Of a DNA stretch of 64,000 bases, positions 9,699 through 17,445 are shown in pieces. Within the stretch, counting starts at the first letter, position 1. Every line of letters begins with the position of its first letter. Origin of the DNA: Blastococcus sp. PRF04-17. GTDB lineage: Bacteria; Actinomycetota; Actinomycetes; Mycobacteriales; Geodermatophilaceae. The translations under genes were made by a program, and so were the position numbers. The stretch covers positions 1,612,001-1,676,000 of the forward strand of contig NZ_CP095412.1 in assembly GCF_023016265.1 (NCBI RefSeq), in the 5' to 3' direction. The notes beneath the pieces are model-generated. The model made no database searches, had not been told where the DNA came from, and saw only the letters and a program-made list of their open reading frames with translations.

Positions 9699-10952
9699 TC
9701 AGCGGACGTGGCCGTTGCCGGTCACGACGTACGTGGTGGACGTGAGCTCGGGCAGGCCCAGGGGCCCGCGGGCGTGCAGCTTCTGCGTGGAGATGCCGAT
9801 TTCGGCACCGAACCCGAACTCCCCGCCGTCGGTGAACCGCGTCGAGGCGTTCACCAGGACGGCGGCGGCGTCCACCCCGGCGACGAAGTCGGCGATCGCG
9901 GTGGCGGAGTCGGCGACGATGGCCTCGCTGTGCCCGCTCCCCCAGCGCGCGATGTGATCCAGTGCCGACGGGAGGTCGTCGACGACCCGCACCGCCATGT
10001 CCATCGACAGGTACTCGGTCGCCCAGTCCTCGTCGGTGGCGGGGACGACCGACGGATGGGCCGCCCGGGCGGCGGGATCACCGTGGAGGGTCACCCCGGC
10101 GTCGGCCAGCGCCGCCAAGAGCCGCGGCAGGTACGGGACGTCGCGGTGGACGAGCAGCGTCTCGGCGGAGTTGCAGACGCTCACCCGGTGGGTCTTCGCG
10201 TTGAGGACGATCGCCTCGGCCATGGCCGCGTCGGCCGACGCGTCGACGTAGACGTGGCAGTTGCCGACGCCGGTCTCGATCACCGGCACCGTCGACTCGC
10301 GGACCACCCGCTCGATCAGCGAGGCGCCACCGCGGGGGATCACGACGTCGACGACGCCGCGGGCGTTCAGCAGCTCGCCCACCGACGCGCGGTCGGCGGG
10401 CAGCAGCTCGACGAAGCCCTCGGGCAGCCCTGCCTTCGCGCCGGCCTCGCGCAACACCTCGACCAGCGCGGTGTTCGTGCCGAACGCCGATGCCGAGCCG
10501 CGGAGCAGGGCCGCGTTGCCGCTCTTGAGGCAGAGCCCGGCGGCGTCGACGGTCACGTTGGGTCGGGCCTCGTAGACGATGCCCACGACGCCGAGCGGCA
10601 CGCGGACCTGGCGCAGCTGCAGCCCGTTCGGCAGCCGCGAGCCGCGGACGACGTCCCCGACCGGGTCGGGCAGCGCGACCAGCTGGCGCAGCGCGTCGGC
10701 GACCCCGGCGACGCGGCCGGCGTCCAGCCGCAGCCGGTCGAGGATCGACTCCGGCGTCCCGTCGGCCCGCGCGGCCGCCACGTCGGCGGCGTTGGCGGAA
10801 AGGAGCTCGTCGGCGCGCCTCACCAGCGCGTCGGCCATCGCGGCCAGCGCGGCGTCCTTGGCGTCGGTGGGCAGGGTGCGCAGCACCCGGGCGGCCGACC
10901 GTGCACGGAGCGCGGCGGCGCCGATCAGCGGCAGGTCGGAGACGTCGGACAC
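9699..10952 (-). CDS. proA: Gamma-glutamyl phosphate reductase
   Basis: Second step of proline synthesis: reduces glutamyl-5-phosphate to glutamate semialdehyde. 417 residues from the GTG at 10952 ([20 protein letters not shown]). An ATG at 11045 in frame would add 31 atypical residues and cross the divergent zinc promoter, so I reject it. Catalytic Cys is in [34 protein letters not shown] and [15 protein letters not shown] are signatures. proB lies about 15 kb away, past the zinc block, although the two usually adjoin. Confidence 0.95.
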   Translation of the reverse strand: MSDVSDLPLIGAAALRARSAARVLRTLPTDAKDAALAAMADALVRRADELLSANAADVAAARADGTPESILDRLRLDAGRVAGVADALRQLVALPDPVGDVVRGSRLPNGLQLRQVRVPLGVVGIVYEARPNVTVDAAGLCLKSGNAALLRGSASAFGTNTALVEVLREAGAKAGLPEGFVELLPADRASVGELLNARGVVDVVIPRGGASLIERVVRESTVPVIETGVGNCHVYVDASADAAMAEAIVLNAKTHRVSVCNSAETLLVHRDVPYLPRLLAALADAGVTLHGDPAARAAHPSVVPATDEDWATEYLSMDMAVRVVDDLPSALDHIARWGSGHSEAIVADSATAIADFVAGVDAAAVLVNASTRFTDGGEFGFGAEIGISTQKLHARGPLGLPELTSTTYVVTGNGHVR

Positions 10953-11000
10953 GAAGCGAGGGTACGCGGAGACGGTCGAACCACCGGCGGGAACCTGGCC

Positions 11001-11017
11001 GGCGGAACGGTTCCGCC
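11001..11017. promoter_or_regulatory. Perfect inverted repeat between proA and znuA
   Basis: GGCGGAACGGTTCCGCC has 8-base arms around one central base. It is about 20 bases before the Zur-box candidate and about 50 bases upstream of the proA start. It may be an operator or, in RNA, a small hairpin. No regulator can be named. Confidence 0.45.
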
Positions 11018-11023
11018 GCTGTG

Positions 11024-11040
11024 TGAGAATGATTCCCATG
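11024..11040. promoter_or_regulatory. Zur-box candidate overlapping the znuA start codon
   Basis: TGAGAATGATTCCCATG, an imperfect palindrome (TGAGAA / TTCCCA). The identical 17 bases occur in reverse at 16422-16438 before the COG0523 and ribosomal-protein operons, so both probably bind the Zur encoded at 13887. GAGAAT (11025-11030) is placed as a -10 element with the ATG at 11038 seven bases further on, the geometry of a leaderless transcript. Zur binding would cover the -10 and the start. Confidence 0.75.
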
Positions 11041-12054
11041 GCCACTTCCGTACATCACCGGACCACACTGGCGGCCGCTTCGGCCGCCGCCCTCCTGCTC
11101 GCCGGTTGCGGCGACGACGGTCGGGCTCAGAGCGGCTCCGACGGCGGGCTGGACGTCGTCGCCGGCTTCTATCCGCTGCAGTGGGCCACCGAACGCATCG
11201 GCGGCGACCGGGTCTCGGTGTCGTCGGCCACCCCACCGGGCGGTGAGCCGCACGACCTCGAGCTGACGCCCCGCGACGTCGCCGTGGTCTCGGAGGCCGA
11301 TCTCGTCGTGTACCTGGCGGGCTTCCAGCCCGCCCTCGACGAGGCCGTGCAGTCCGAGGCCGGCGACCGGGCCTGGGACGCCGGGCAGGCGGCAGACCTC
11401 TCACTGACCTCCGAAGGCGAGGGTCACACCGACGACGAGGGCCACACCGACGACGAGGGCCACACCGACGACGAGGGCCACACCGACGACGAGGGCCACA
11501 CCGACGACGAGGGCCACGCGCACGAGGAGGGAGCGGCCGACCCTCACTTCTGGCTGGACCCGACCCGGCTCGCCGCCGTGGGGGACGCGCTCGCCGAGCG
11601 GCTGACCGAACTCGACCCGGAGGGCGAGTCGACCTATGAGGAGAACGCCGCAGCGCTGCGTGCCGAGCTCGAGGCGCTGGACCAGGAGATGCAGGCCGGA
11701 CTCGCGGACTGCGCCGTGACCACCCTGGTCACGAGCCATGACGCCTTCGGGTACCTCGCGGATCGGTACGGTCTGGAGGTGGTCGGCATCAGCGGGCTGA
11801 GCCCCTCGCAGGAGCCTCGGCCCTCGCAGCTCGCGGAGATCGCCACCCTGGTCGGCGACCGCGGCGTCACCACCGTCTACACCGAGACGCTGGTGGATCC
11901 GGCCGTCGCCGAGACCGTCGCGCAGGAGGCGGGGGTGCAGACCGCCGTCCTCGACCCGCTGGAGGGGCTGACCGACGAGTCGGCGGGCGACGACTACGTC
12001 CAGGTGATGCGCGCCAATCTCGCGACCCTCCAGGAGGGCCAGTCCTGTTCATGA
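11038..12054 (+). CDS. znuA: Zinc ABC transporter substrate-binding lipoprotein
   Basis: Captures zinc outside the cell for ZnuBC. 338 residues with a lipoprotein signal ending LLLAGCGDD (about residue 24). The likely zinc ligands are His in [18 protein letters not shown] and [15 protein letters not shown] and the acid in VYTETLVDP. Between the lobes is a His/Asp loop made of five GHTDDE repeats ending GHAHEEG, the ZnuA-type metal-rich loop. ATG 11038 has no Shine-Dalgarno and lies inside the Zur box; an ATG at 11029 would add MIP. The stop overlaps znuC (ATGA). Confidence 0.93.
   Translation: MATSVHHRTTLAAASAAALLLAGCGDDGRAQSGSDGGLDVVAGFYPLQWATERIGGDRVSVSSATPPGGEPHDLELTPRDVAVVSEADLVVYLAGFQPALDEAVQSEAGDRAWDAGQAADLSLTSEGEGHTDDEGHTDDEGHTDDEGHTDDEGHTDDEGHAHEEGAADPHFWLDPTRLAAVGDALAERLTELDPEGESTYEENAAALRAELEALDQEMQAGLADCAVTTLVTSHDAFGYLADRYGLEVVGISGLSPSQEPRPSQLAEIATLVGDRGVTTVYTETLVDPAVAETVAQEAGVQTAVLDPLEGLTDESAGDDYVQVMRANLATLQEGQSCS
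11422..11511 (+). repeat. 18-base tandem repeat encoding GHTDDE x5 in znuA
   Basis: Five consecutive 18-base units (ggccacaccgacgacgag; the first has ggt for ggc) starting at 11422, 11440, 11458, 11476 and 11494. Near-perfect identity points to recent slippage expansion. Each unit adds one His and three acidic residues to the metal-rich loop. A repeat like this could also be miscounted in assembly. Confidence 0.9.
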
Positions 12055-12860
12055 CCGCCACGCCCGGCGAGGACCTCGCCGTCCGCATCCGCGACGCCAG
12101 CATCGGCTACGGCGACGTGCCGATCCTCGGCGGCCTCGACCTGACCGTCGGCCGGGGCGAGGCGCTCGCCGTCCTCGGCTCGAACGGCTCCGGGAAGACG
12201 ACGCTGGCCCGCGGCCTGCTCGGCCTCGCCACCGTGCTCGGTGGCGAGGTCGCCGTGCTCGGTGCACCGGTCGGGCGACGGCGCGAGCGGGGCCGGGTGG
12301 GCTACGTCCCGCAGCGCCACACGGTCAGCGGAGCGGTACCGGCCACGGTCCGGGAGGTCGTCTCCGTGGGCCGGCTCGCGCGCAAGGGGCTCCTCCGCCG
12401 GCTCGGCCCTGTCGACCGCGCCGCCGTCGGCGAGGCCGTCGCGGCGGTCGGTCTCGCCGACCGGATGGAGGAGCCGGTCGCCTCGCTGTCCGGCGGCCAG
12501 CAGCGCCGGGTGCTCGTCGCACGCGCCCTGGCCGCCCAGCCCGAGCTGCTGATCATGGACGAGCCCACCGCCGGGGTGGACGCCGCGAGCCAGCAGGCCC
12601 TGGCCGGCGTGCTCGCCCAGGTGTCGGCCGCCGGCACCACCCTCCTCGTCGTGACCCACGAGGCCGGGCCGCTGTCGGGGGTGCTGACCCGGGCCGTCGT
12701 CGTCGACCACGGCCGGATCCGCTACGACGGTCCGCTGCCGGAGGCGGCTGCGCACGGCGGCCACGGCGACGAGCACTGCGCCGAGCCGGAGCCGCCGGTG
12801 CGGGGATACCGGCTGGACCAGCCCACCGTCTCCGTCCGGACGGCCGGCGGGGGACGATGA
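12051..12860 (+). CDS. znuC: Zinc ABC transporter ATP-binding protein
   Basis: Energises zinc import. 269 residues. Walker A is LGSNGSGKTTL (about residue 44), signature LSGGQQRRV, Walker B LLIMDEPTAG, H-loop VVTHEAG. The C-terminal extension after the ATPase domain holds a short HGGHGDEHCAE metal-binding-looking stretch. It overlaps znuA by four bases and ends just before the znuB GTG, so one operon. Confidence 0.95.
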   Translation: MTATPGEDLAVRIRDASIGYGDVPILGGLDLTVGRGEALAVLGSNGSGKTTLARGLLGLATVLGGEVAVLGAPVGRRRERGRVGYVPQRHTVSGAVPATVREVVSVGRLARKGLLRRLGPVDRAAVGEAVAAVGLADRMEEPVASLSGGQQRRVLVARALAAQPELLIMDEPTAGVDAASQQALAGVLAQVSAAGTTLLVVTHEAGPLSGVLTRAVVVDHGRIRYDGPLPEAAAHGGHGDEHCAEPEPPVRGYRLDQPTVSVRTAGGGR

Positions 12861-12861
12861 C

Positions 12862-13890
12862 GTGGAGATCCTCGAGTACGGATTCATGCAGCGGGCGCTG
12901 CTCGCATCGCTGATGGTCGGCCTGGTCGCGCCGGCGGTCGGCGTCTTCCTGGTCCAGCGGCGACTGTCGCTGCTCGGCGACGGCCTGGGGCACGTCGCGC
13001 TGACCGGTGTCGGCATCGGCGTCCTCACGTCGACGGCGCCGGTCGGCGCCGCTCTGGTCGCCGCGGTCCTCGGTGCGGTGCTCATCGAACTGGTGCGGGC
13101 CCGCGGTCGCACCAGCGGTGACGTCGCGCTCGCCGTCCTGTTCTACGGCGGCATCGCCGGCGGCGTGGTGCTGCTCAGCCTCGCCCCCCGCGGTCAGGCG
13201 ACCAATCTGGAGGCCTACCTCTTCGGGGCGATCACGACGACCAGCAACGCCGACCTCGCCGTCTTCGCGGTCATCACCGTGGCCGTGCTCGCCGTCGTCG
13301 GCCTGCTCGGTGCCCGGCTGTACGCGGTCAGCGACGACGAGGAGTACGCCCGCGCGGTCGGGCTGCCCGTGCTCGGCCTCAACGTCGTGCTCGCCGCCCT
13401 CGTCGCGTGCACGGTGGTGCTCTCGATGCGCGTGGTCGGCCTGCTCCTGATCAGCGCGCTGATGATCGTGCCGAGCGCCGTCGCCCAGCTGTTGGCCCGC
13501 AGCTTCCGCCAGGCGCTGTTCCTGGCGTGCGCACTCGGCCTCGTGGTCAGCGTCTCGGGGACGGCGGCGTCCTACTACACCGGCACCCCGTCGGGTGGAA
13601 CCATCGTGCTGATCGCCATCGCGTTGTTCCTGACCGTCTCGGCGGGCGTGGCCCTGCGCGATGCGACCGCACGCCGCCGGCACCGTCGCCGCGGCGAGGT
13701 GCACGCCGCCCATCCACACGTCCACGGCGACGGCTGCGGGCACCCACCGGTGCGGCACGGCGACCATGTCGACTACGACCACGACGGCCACCTGCACGCA
13801 CCGCACCTGACCGGCGCGGGGGTCCACTACGACGAGCACGGCACGACCCGGCCGCCCGTCGAGCCGGCCGCCGCGAGGGAGACCCCGTGA
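12862..13890 (+). CDS. znuB: Zinc ABC transporter permease with His-rich tail
   Basis: Membrane channel of the zinc importer (ABC-3 family), about eight hydrophobic segments. It starts GTG 12862 (MEILEYGFMQRALLAS), typical of the family; GDGLGHVALTGVGIG and DDEEYARAVGLPV are recognisable. Unusually, after the last membrane segment (about residue 270) there is a cytoplasmic tail of some 70 residues with HAAHPHVHGDGCGH, HGDHVDYDHDGHLHAPH and GVHYDEHG, likely zinc-binding. The stop overlaps zur (GTGA). Confidence 0.94.
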   Translation: MEILEYGFMQRALLASLMVGLVAPAVGVFLVQRRLSLLGDGLGHVALTGVGIGVLTSTAPVGAALVAAVLGAVLIELVRARGRTSGDVALAVLFYGGIAGGVVLLSLAPRGQATNLEAYLFGAITTTSNADLAVFAVITVAVLAVVGLLGARLYAVSDDEEYARAVGLPVLGLNVVLAALVACTVVLSMRVVGLLLISALMIVPSAVAQLLARSFRQALFLACALGLVVSVSGTAASYYTGTPSGGTIVLIAIALFLTVSAGVALRDATARRRHRRRGEVHAAHPHVHGDGCGHPPVRHGDHVDYDHDGHLHAPHLTGAGVHYDEHGTTRPPVEPAAARETP

Positions 13891-14300
13891 GCACCACGGA
13901 CCCGGTCCAGGGGACGACGCGGCGACCGAGCCGGCAGCGCAGCGCCGTCCTGGCGCTGCTCGCCGACCTGGACGGCTTCCGGAGTGCGCAGGAGCTGCAC
14001 GCGCTGCTGCGGGAACGCGGTGACACCGTCGGCCTGGCCACCGTCTACCGGGCGCTGCAGGCCCTCGTGGACGACGGGCACCTGGACGTGCTGCGGAGCG
14101 CGGAGGGCGAGGCCTCCTACCGGCGGTGTTCGCCGGTGCACCACCATCACCTCGTCTGCCGCGGCTGCGGGACGACGGCCGAAGTCGCGGACCCTCCGGT
14201 GGAGCGCTGGGCGGCACGGGTCGCGGCCGAGCACGGGTTCGTCGACGTCCAGCACCAGGTGGAGGTCTTCGGCACCTGCGCCTCCTGCCGGACCGGCTGA
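13887..14300 (+). CDS. zur: Fur-family zinc uptake regulator
   Basis: 137-residue Fur-superfamily repressor at the end of the zinc import operon, so probably Zur. The winged helix is RQRSAVLALLADLDGFRSAQ with recognition helix region TVGLATVYRALQAL. Metal-site residues are in PVHHHHLVCRGCG and the C-terminal CASC, giving two CxxC pairs for structural zinc. It would repress its own operon and both flanking operons through the two identical boxes. The GTG start overlaps the znuB stop. Confidence 0.93.
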   Translation: MSTTDPVQGTTRRPSRQRSAVLALLADLDGFRSAQELHALLRERGDTVGLATVYRALQALVDDGHLDVLRSAEGEASYRRCSPVHHHHLVCRGCGTTAEVADPPVERWAARVAAEHGFVDVQHQVEVFGTCASCRTG

Positions 14301-14309
14301 TCGGGCCGC

Positions 14310-14693
14310 TCAGGTCGGCGACTGCATCCGCATGGGCGGTCCGAGCCCGGCGGCGGCCGGGACGAGGCTCGCCGGGAGCGTGCTGTCGGGCTGCCCCTCG
14401 GCCGCGGGTCCGCCGTCCCTGACCCACACCGCCAGCGCCTCGGCCCGAGACGGCTCGTGGACACCGGAGAGCCACACCGTGGCCCCGGAGCTGCGGCCCC
14501 CTCCGTCCCGGTGCGCGACCACCGCCACGGCTGCGGCAGTGCAGCGACCGAGGCAGGCCGTCGTGACGAGGACGGCGCCGCGCGAGCCCCGAACGGCGTC
14601 GCGGACCGGCAGCGCGCCCGCCCGCGTGGGCCGGAGGGCTGCGGCGCAGGCCGGCCCGAGGCAGAGCGCCACCACCGGGCCACCCGGGTCCAC
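14310..14693 (-). CDS. (2Fe-2S) thioredoxin-like ferredoxin domain protein
   Basis: About 127 residues with four cysteines as in thioredoxin-fold [2Fe-2S] ferredoxins: VVALCLGPACAAALRP near the N-terminus and VLVTTACLGRCTAAAVAVV some 30 residues later. It is the last gene of the minus-strand operon COG0523-rpmE2-rpmF, 13 bases after rpmF, so probably under the same Zur box. I took GTG 14693 (VDPGGPVVALCLG); the frame opens earlier, inside rpmF. Redox partner unknown. It lies 9 bases from the end of convergent zur. Confidence 0.7.
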   Translation of the reverse strand: MDPGGPVVALCLGPACAAALRPTRAGALPVRDAVRGSRGAVLVTTACLGRCTAAAVAVVAHRDGGGRSSGATVWLSGVHEPSRAEALAVWVRDGGPAAEGQPDSTLPASLVPAAAGLGPPMRMQSPT

Positions 14694-14706
14694 CCCCGCG
14701 CGGCGG

Positions 14707-14868
14707 TCACCGGAGGAGGCCCCGCTCGTACGCCCGGCGCAGGTTGGCCGGCACCAGTCGCTCCTGGCCATCGACCCGGATCCGCACCAGCTGGACCGGG
14801 ACGGCCTTCCACTGCGCCCGCCGGGATCGGGTGCGCGAGCGGGACATGCGTCGCTTCGGGACGGCCAC
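14707..14868 (-). CDS. rpmF: 50S ribosomal protein bL32, zinc-independent type
   Basis: 53 residues, beginning VAVPKRRMSRSRTRSRRAQW, the L32 signature. It has no cysteine, whereas zinc-binding bL32 has a four-Cys ribbon, so this is the zinc-free paralogue expected when zinc is scarce. GTG start 14868 is 3 bases after the bL31 stop. It ends with the RRAYERGLLR motif usual for the C-terminus. Confidence 0.9.
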   Translation of the reverse strand: MAVPKRRMSRSRTRSRRAQWKAVPVQLVRIRVDGQERLVPANLRRAYERGLLR

Positions 14869-14871
14869 CGG

Positions 14872-15123
14872 TCAGCCCTCCGTGGGGAGGCCGTAGCGAC
14901 GGCGGAACTTCTCGACCCGGCCGGCGCTGTCGACCACCCGCTGGGTGCCGGTCCAGAAGGGGTGGGAGGCCGCGCTGATGTCGACGACCACCAGCGGGTA
15001 GCTGCGCCCGTCCACCTCCACCGTCTGGTCGGTGGCCACGGTCGACCGCGTGCGGTACAGGGCGCCGCTGGCCGCGTCCCGGAAGACGACGTCGCGGCAC
15101 TCGGGATGGATGCCGTGCTTCAT
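14872..15123 (-). CDS. rpmE2: 50S ribosomal protein bL31 type B (zinc-independent)
   Basis: 83 residues of the longer type B bL31: [20 protein letters not shown] at the start, then [26 protein letters not shown]. It lacks the CxxC of zinc-binding type A. Replacement of type A by type B under zinc starvation frees zinc and is Zur-controlled in other bacteria. The ATG overlaps the COG0523 stop (ATGA), so translation is probably coupled. Confidence 0.95.
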   Translation of the reverse strand: MKHGIHPECRDVVFRDAASGALYRTRSTVATDQTVEVDGRSYPLVVVDISAASHPFWTGTQRVVDSAGRVEKFRRRYGLPTEG

Positions 15124-16403
15124 CGGGAACGTTCCTCTCGGTCGGGCTCGGTGGTGGCGCCGGTCCGGTCGTCGACCGGGGTGGAGGCCTCGCAGGGGTC
15201 CTCGTGCCAGGTGCCGAAGGGGTCGGGGAGCGTGCGCCAGTCATCCGGGCCGGCCGCCAGCTCCTCGTCGGTCAGCAGGGCCGCCTCCAGCGCCGCGATC
15301 ACCGCGACGGCGGGCTGTCGGTGCGACAGGACGACGAGTTCGGTGTGCCGGTCGCCGTACCGGGCATCCCATCTCAGCGCTGCGGCCACGCGCCGCTGAG
15401 GAGCCACGTCGCGCCACGCGTCCGGGTGGTCCGGCAAGGTCGCCAGCCAGGGGCCGGCGTCGCCGACGCGCAACCCCTGGCCCGCCGACTCCAGCCAGAC
15501 GGCCCGGTCGTGCTGACTGGCCAACCACAGCCGCCCGCGGCTGCAGACCACGCCCTCCAGGAGCACGTCGAGGGCCTCGTGCAGGCGACCCGGGTGGAAC
15601 GGCCGACCGGCGGAGTACCGGACGAGTCCGACGCCGACGTCCTCGCCGAGCGGCGGCTCGCCCGGGAGCAGGGGGTCGAAGGCCGTGGAGAGCCGACCGC
15701 GCCGGGAGTCCCGCGGAATGGCTGCCAGCAACCGCTCGGGCCCGACAGCGGTCTGCGCCCTCGGCACGCCGGCCACCAGCCGGTCGAGCACCGCATGCAG
15801 CCGGGCACTGGTCCAGGCGTCCAGCGGACCGCCGGCCAGCAGCACCGCGTCGGCGAAGGCGACCTGTCCCAGCGCGACCTGCGCCAGGGAGCGGTCGTCG
15901 TCCGGCGTCGCCGCGAGGGCACGGTCGGCCAGGTCGTCACCGCCCGTGACGTCGTCCAGCCACGTGGCTCCGTCGATCACCGCCAGCACCCCGGTCACGT
16001 CGACGAAGTCGCCGGCGACCTCCGGTGCGCCCTCCGGTTCGTCGTCGAGCACCACGTTCGCGATGGCCCAGCACAGGTGTTCCGGCTCCAACGCGGGATC
16101 GAGGTGCAGGGCGATCCGGGTGACGTCGCGGCGGCGGCCCAGCTCGCGGAGAAGAGGCAGGAGGTCGAGGCGGAGCGTGCAGGACACGCAGCCGTGGGCC
16201 AGTTCCACGGCAGTCGTCTCCTCGACCACGACGCCGGCGCGGCGGCGGCGGAGTGTCCGGACGACCACGCCTTCGCCGAGCCGCGTCACGTCGTGGTGGA
16301 TCAGCACCGTTCCCGGTCGGTCGAGCAACGCCGAGGCCACCCGGGCCGAGTCGGCCGCCCGGAGACCGGTCACGAGCACCAGGGGCGTGTCTGCCGCAGT
16401 CAT
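15120..16403 (-). CDS. COG0523 (CobW/ZNG1-like) protein lacking a P-loop
   Basis: COG0523 members are putative zinc chaperone GTPases. This one resembles the actinobacterial Rv0106-like branch. The metal motif [16 protein letters not shown] is a variant of the usual GCxCC; the C-terminal CobW domain is seen in [19 protein letters not shown] and GRLWLASQ. The N-terminus reads [19 protein letters not shown], with no GxxxxGK[ST], so ordinary GTP binding is doubtful. ATG 16403 gives MTAADTPLV; an in-frame ATG at 16424 inside the Zur box would add seven residues as a leaderless start. First gene of the operon with rpmE2 and rpmF. Confidence 0.9.
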   Translation of the reverse strand: MTAADTPLVLVTGLRAADSARVASALLDRPGTVLIHHDVTRLGEGVVVRTLRRRRAGVVVEETTAVELAHGCVSCTLRLDLLPLLRELGRRRDVTRIALHLDPALEPEHLCWAIANVVLDDEPEGAPEVAGDFVDVTGVLAVIDGATWLDDVTGGDDLADRALAATPDDDRSLAQVALGQVAFADAVLLAGGPLDAWTSARLHAVLDRLVAGVPRAQTAVGPERLLAAIPRDSRRGRLSTAFDPLLPGEPPLGEDVGVGLVRYSAGRPFHPGRLHEALDVLLEGVVCSRGRLWLASQHDRAVWLESAGQGLRVGDAGPWLATLPDHPDAWRDVAPQRRVAAALRWDARYGDRHTELVVLSHRQPAVAVIAALEAALLTDEELAAGPDDWRTLPDPFGTWHEDPCEASTPVDDRTGATTEPDREERSR

Positions 16404-16421
16404 ACCGGCCACCCTACTGCA

Positions 16422-16438
16422 CATGGGAATCATTCTCA
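16422..16438. promoter_or_regulatory. Zur-box candidate between divergent zinc-stress operons
   Basis: Read on the minus strand this is TGAGAATGATTCCCATG, identical over 17 bases to 11024-11040. It sits in the 79-base gap between the COG0523 operon (minus) and rpmB (plus), so one bound Zur could silence both. On the minus strand GAGAAT is again seven bases from an ATG (16424-16422). On the plus strand TAGGGT at 16441 could be the -10 for rpmB. Confidence 0.78.
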
Positions 16439-16482
16439 TCTAGGGTTATCGGCGTCCCGACTCCCCACGACTGGAGACGATC

Positions 16483-16749
16483 ATGGCCACCTACTGCGAG
16501 GTGACCGGCCGCAGGCCTGGCTTCGGCAAGGCAGTCAGCCACTCGCACCGGCGCACCAGCCGGCGGTTCGACCCCAACCTGCAGCGCAAGCGCTTCTTCC
16601 TGCCGTCGGAGAACCGCTGGGTCAGGCTGACCGTGTCGGCCAAGGGCATCAAGACGATCGACGCCCAGGGCATCGAGGCGGTCATCGCCCGGCTGCGCGC
16701 CACCGACCCCGACGTCCGCCGTCGGCTGGGCGCCGGGCGGGACGCCTGA
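16483..16749 (+). CDS. rpmB: 50S ribosomal protein bL28, zinc-independent type
   Basis: 88 residues: [20 protein letters not shown], then [18 protein letters not shown], plainly bL28. Only one cysteine remains (Cys5) where zinc-binding bL28 has CxxC pairs. First gene of the plus-strand operon rpmB-rpmG-rpsN-rpsR behind the Zur box. A GGAGA Shine-Dalgarno lies upstream of ATG 16483. The stop overlaps rpmG (TGATG). Confidence 0.95.
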   Translation: MATYCEVTGRRPGFGKAVSHSHRRTSRRFDPNLQRKRFFLPSENRWVRLTVSAKGIKTIDAQGIEAVIARLRATDPDVRRRLGAGRDA

Positions 16750-16916
16750 TGGCACGCGGCACCGACATCCGTCCCGTCGTCCGGCTCAAGTCGACGGCCG
16801 GCACCGGCTACACCTACGTGACCCGCAAGAACCGGCGCAACGACCCCGACCGCCTGGTGCTGCGCAAGTACGACCCGGTCGTCCGCCGCCACGTCGAGTT
16901 CCGGGAGGAGCGCTGA
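16749..16916 (+). CDS. rpmG: 50S ribosomal protein bL33, zinc-independent type
   Basis: 55 residues: [20 protein letters not shown], then the hallmark [20 protein letters not shown]. No cysteines, unlike zinc-ribbon bL33. It sits between rpmB (TGATG overlap) and rpsN (one base gap). Confidence 0.95.
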   Translation: MARGTDIRPVVRLKSTAGTGYTYVTRKNRRNDPDRLVLRKYDPVVRRHVEFREER

Positions 16917-16917
16917 G

Positions 16918-17220
16918 ATGGCCAAGACGTCGAAGATCGTGAAGGACCGGCAGCGCCGGGAGATCGTCGCCCGGCACGCCGAACGCCGCCTCGCGCTGAA
17001 GGAGACGGCCCGCACCGCGGCCACGCCGGAGGAGCGCGCCGAGGCCCTGCGTGCCCTCCGCCGACTGCCGAGGGACGCCAGCCCCACCCGGCTGCGCAAT
17101 CGTGACGTGGCCGACGGCCGGCCGCGCGGCCATCTGCGGAAGTTCGGGCTCTCCCGGATCCGCTTCCGGCAGATGGCTCACGCCGGCGAGCTGCCCGGGG
17201 TCCGGAAGTCGTCGTGGTGA
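16918..17220 (+). CDS. rpsN: 30S ribosomal protein uS14, zinc-independent long type
   Basis: 100 residues starting [20 protein letters not shown]. The C-terminal half [20 protein letters not shown] and [20 protein letters not shown] are uS14 signatures. It is the long form without the CxxC...CxxC of zinc-binding uS14 (about 61 residues), fitting the zinc-starvation set. Its 3' end overlaps rpsR. Confidence 0.95.
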   Translation: MAKTSKIVKDRQRREIVARHAERRLALKETARTAATPEERAEALRALRRLPRDASPTRLRNRDVADGRPRGHLRKFGLSRIRFRQMAHAGELPGVRKSSW

Positions 17221-17432
17221 GGCCGGCGCGGCCCCGCCGCCGACGGACCCTGCCCGATCCGGTGAGCTGGTACGACGTGCCGACGCTGCGCTCGTTCATC
17301 TCCGATCGCGGGAAGATCCGCAGCCGCAGGCTCACCGGACTGGACCCGCAGCAACACCGCCAGGTCGCCCGCGCCATCAAGAACGCGCGGGAGATGGCAC
17401 TGCTGCCCTACCCGACCGCCGCACAGCGGTGA
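17214..17432 (+). CDS. rpsR: 30S ribosomal protein bS18, zinc-independent type
   Basis: 72 residues. [20 protein letters not shown] and [19 protein letters not shown] are the bS18 signature. No cysteines; several actinobacteria keep a CxxC zinc form and a Cys-free form, and this is the latter. GTG at 17214 or 17217 may start it; the latter overlaps the rpsN stop as GTGA. Last of the four ribosomal genes, 13 bases before a methyltransferase gene. Confidence 0.92.
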   Translation: MVRPARPRRRRTLPDPVSWYDVPTLRSFISDRGKIRSRRLTGLDPQQHRQVARAIKNAREMALLPYPTAAQR

Positions 17433-17445
17433 GCCGGGCAGCCCG

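Noticed and set aside
10579-11037. Upstream extension of the znuA frame by about 150 residues
   Set aside because: It runs antisense through proA with no signal peptide; the lipoprotein signal begins at the ATG 11038.
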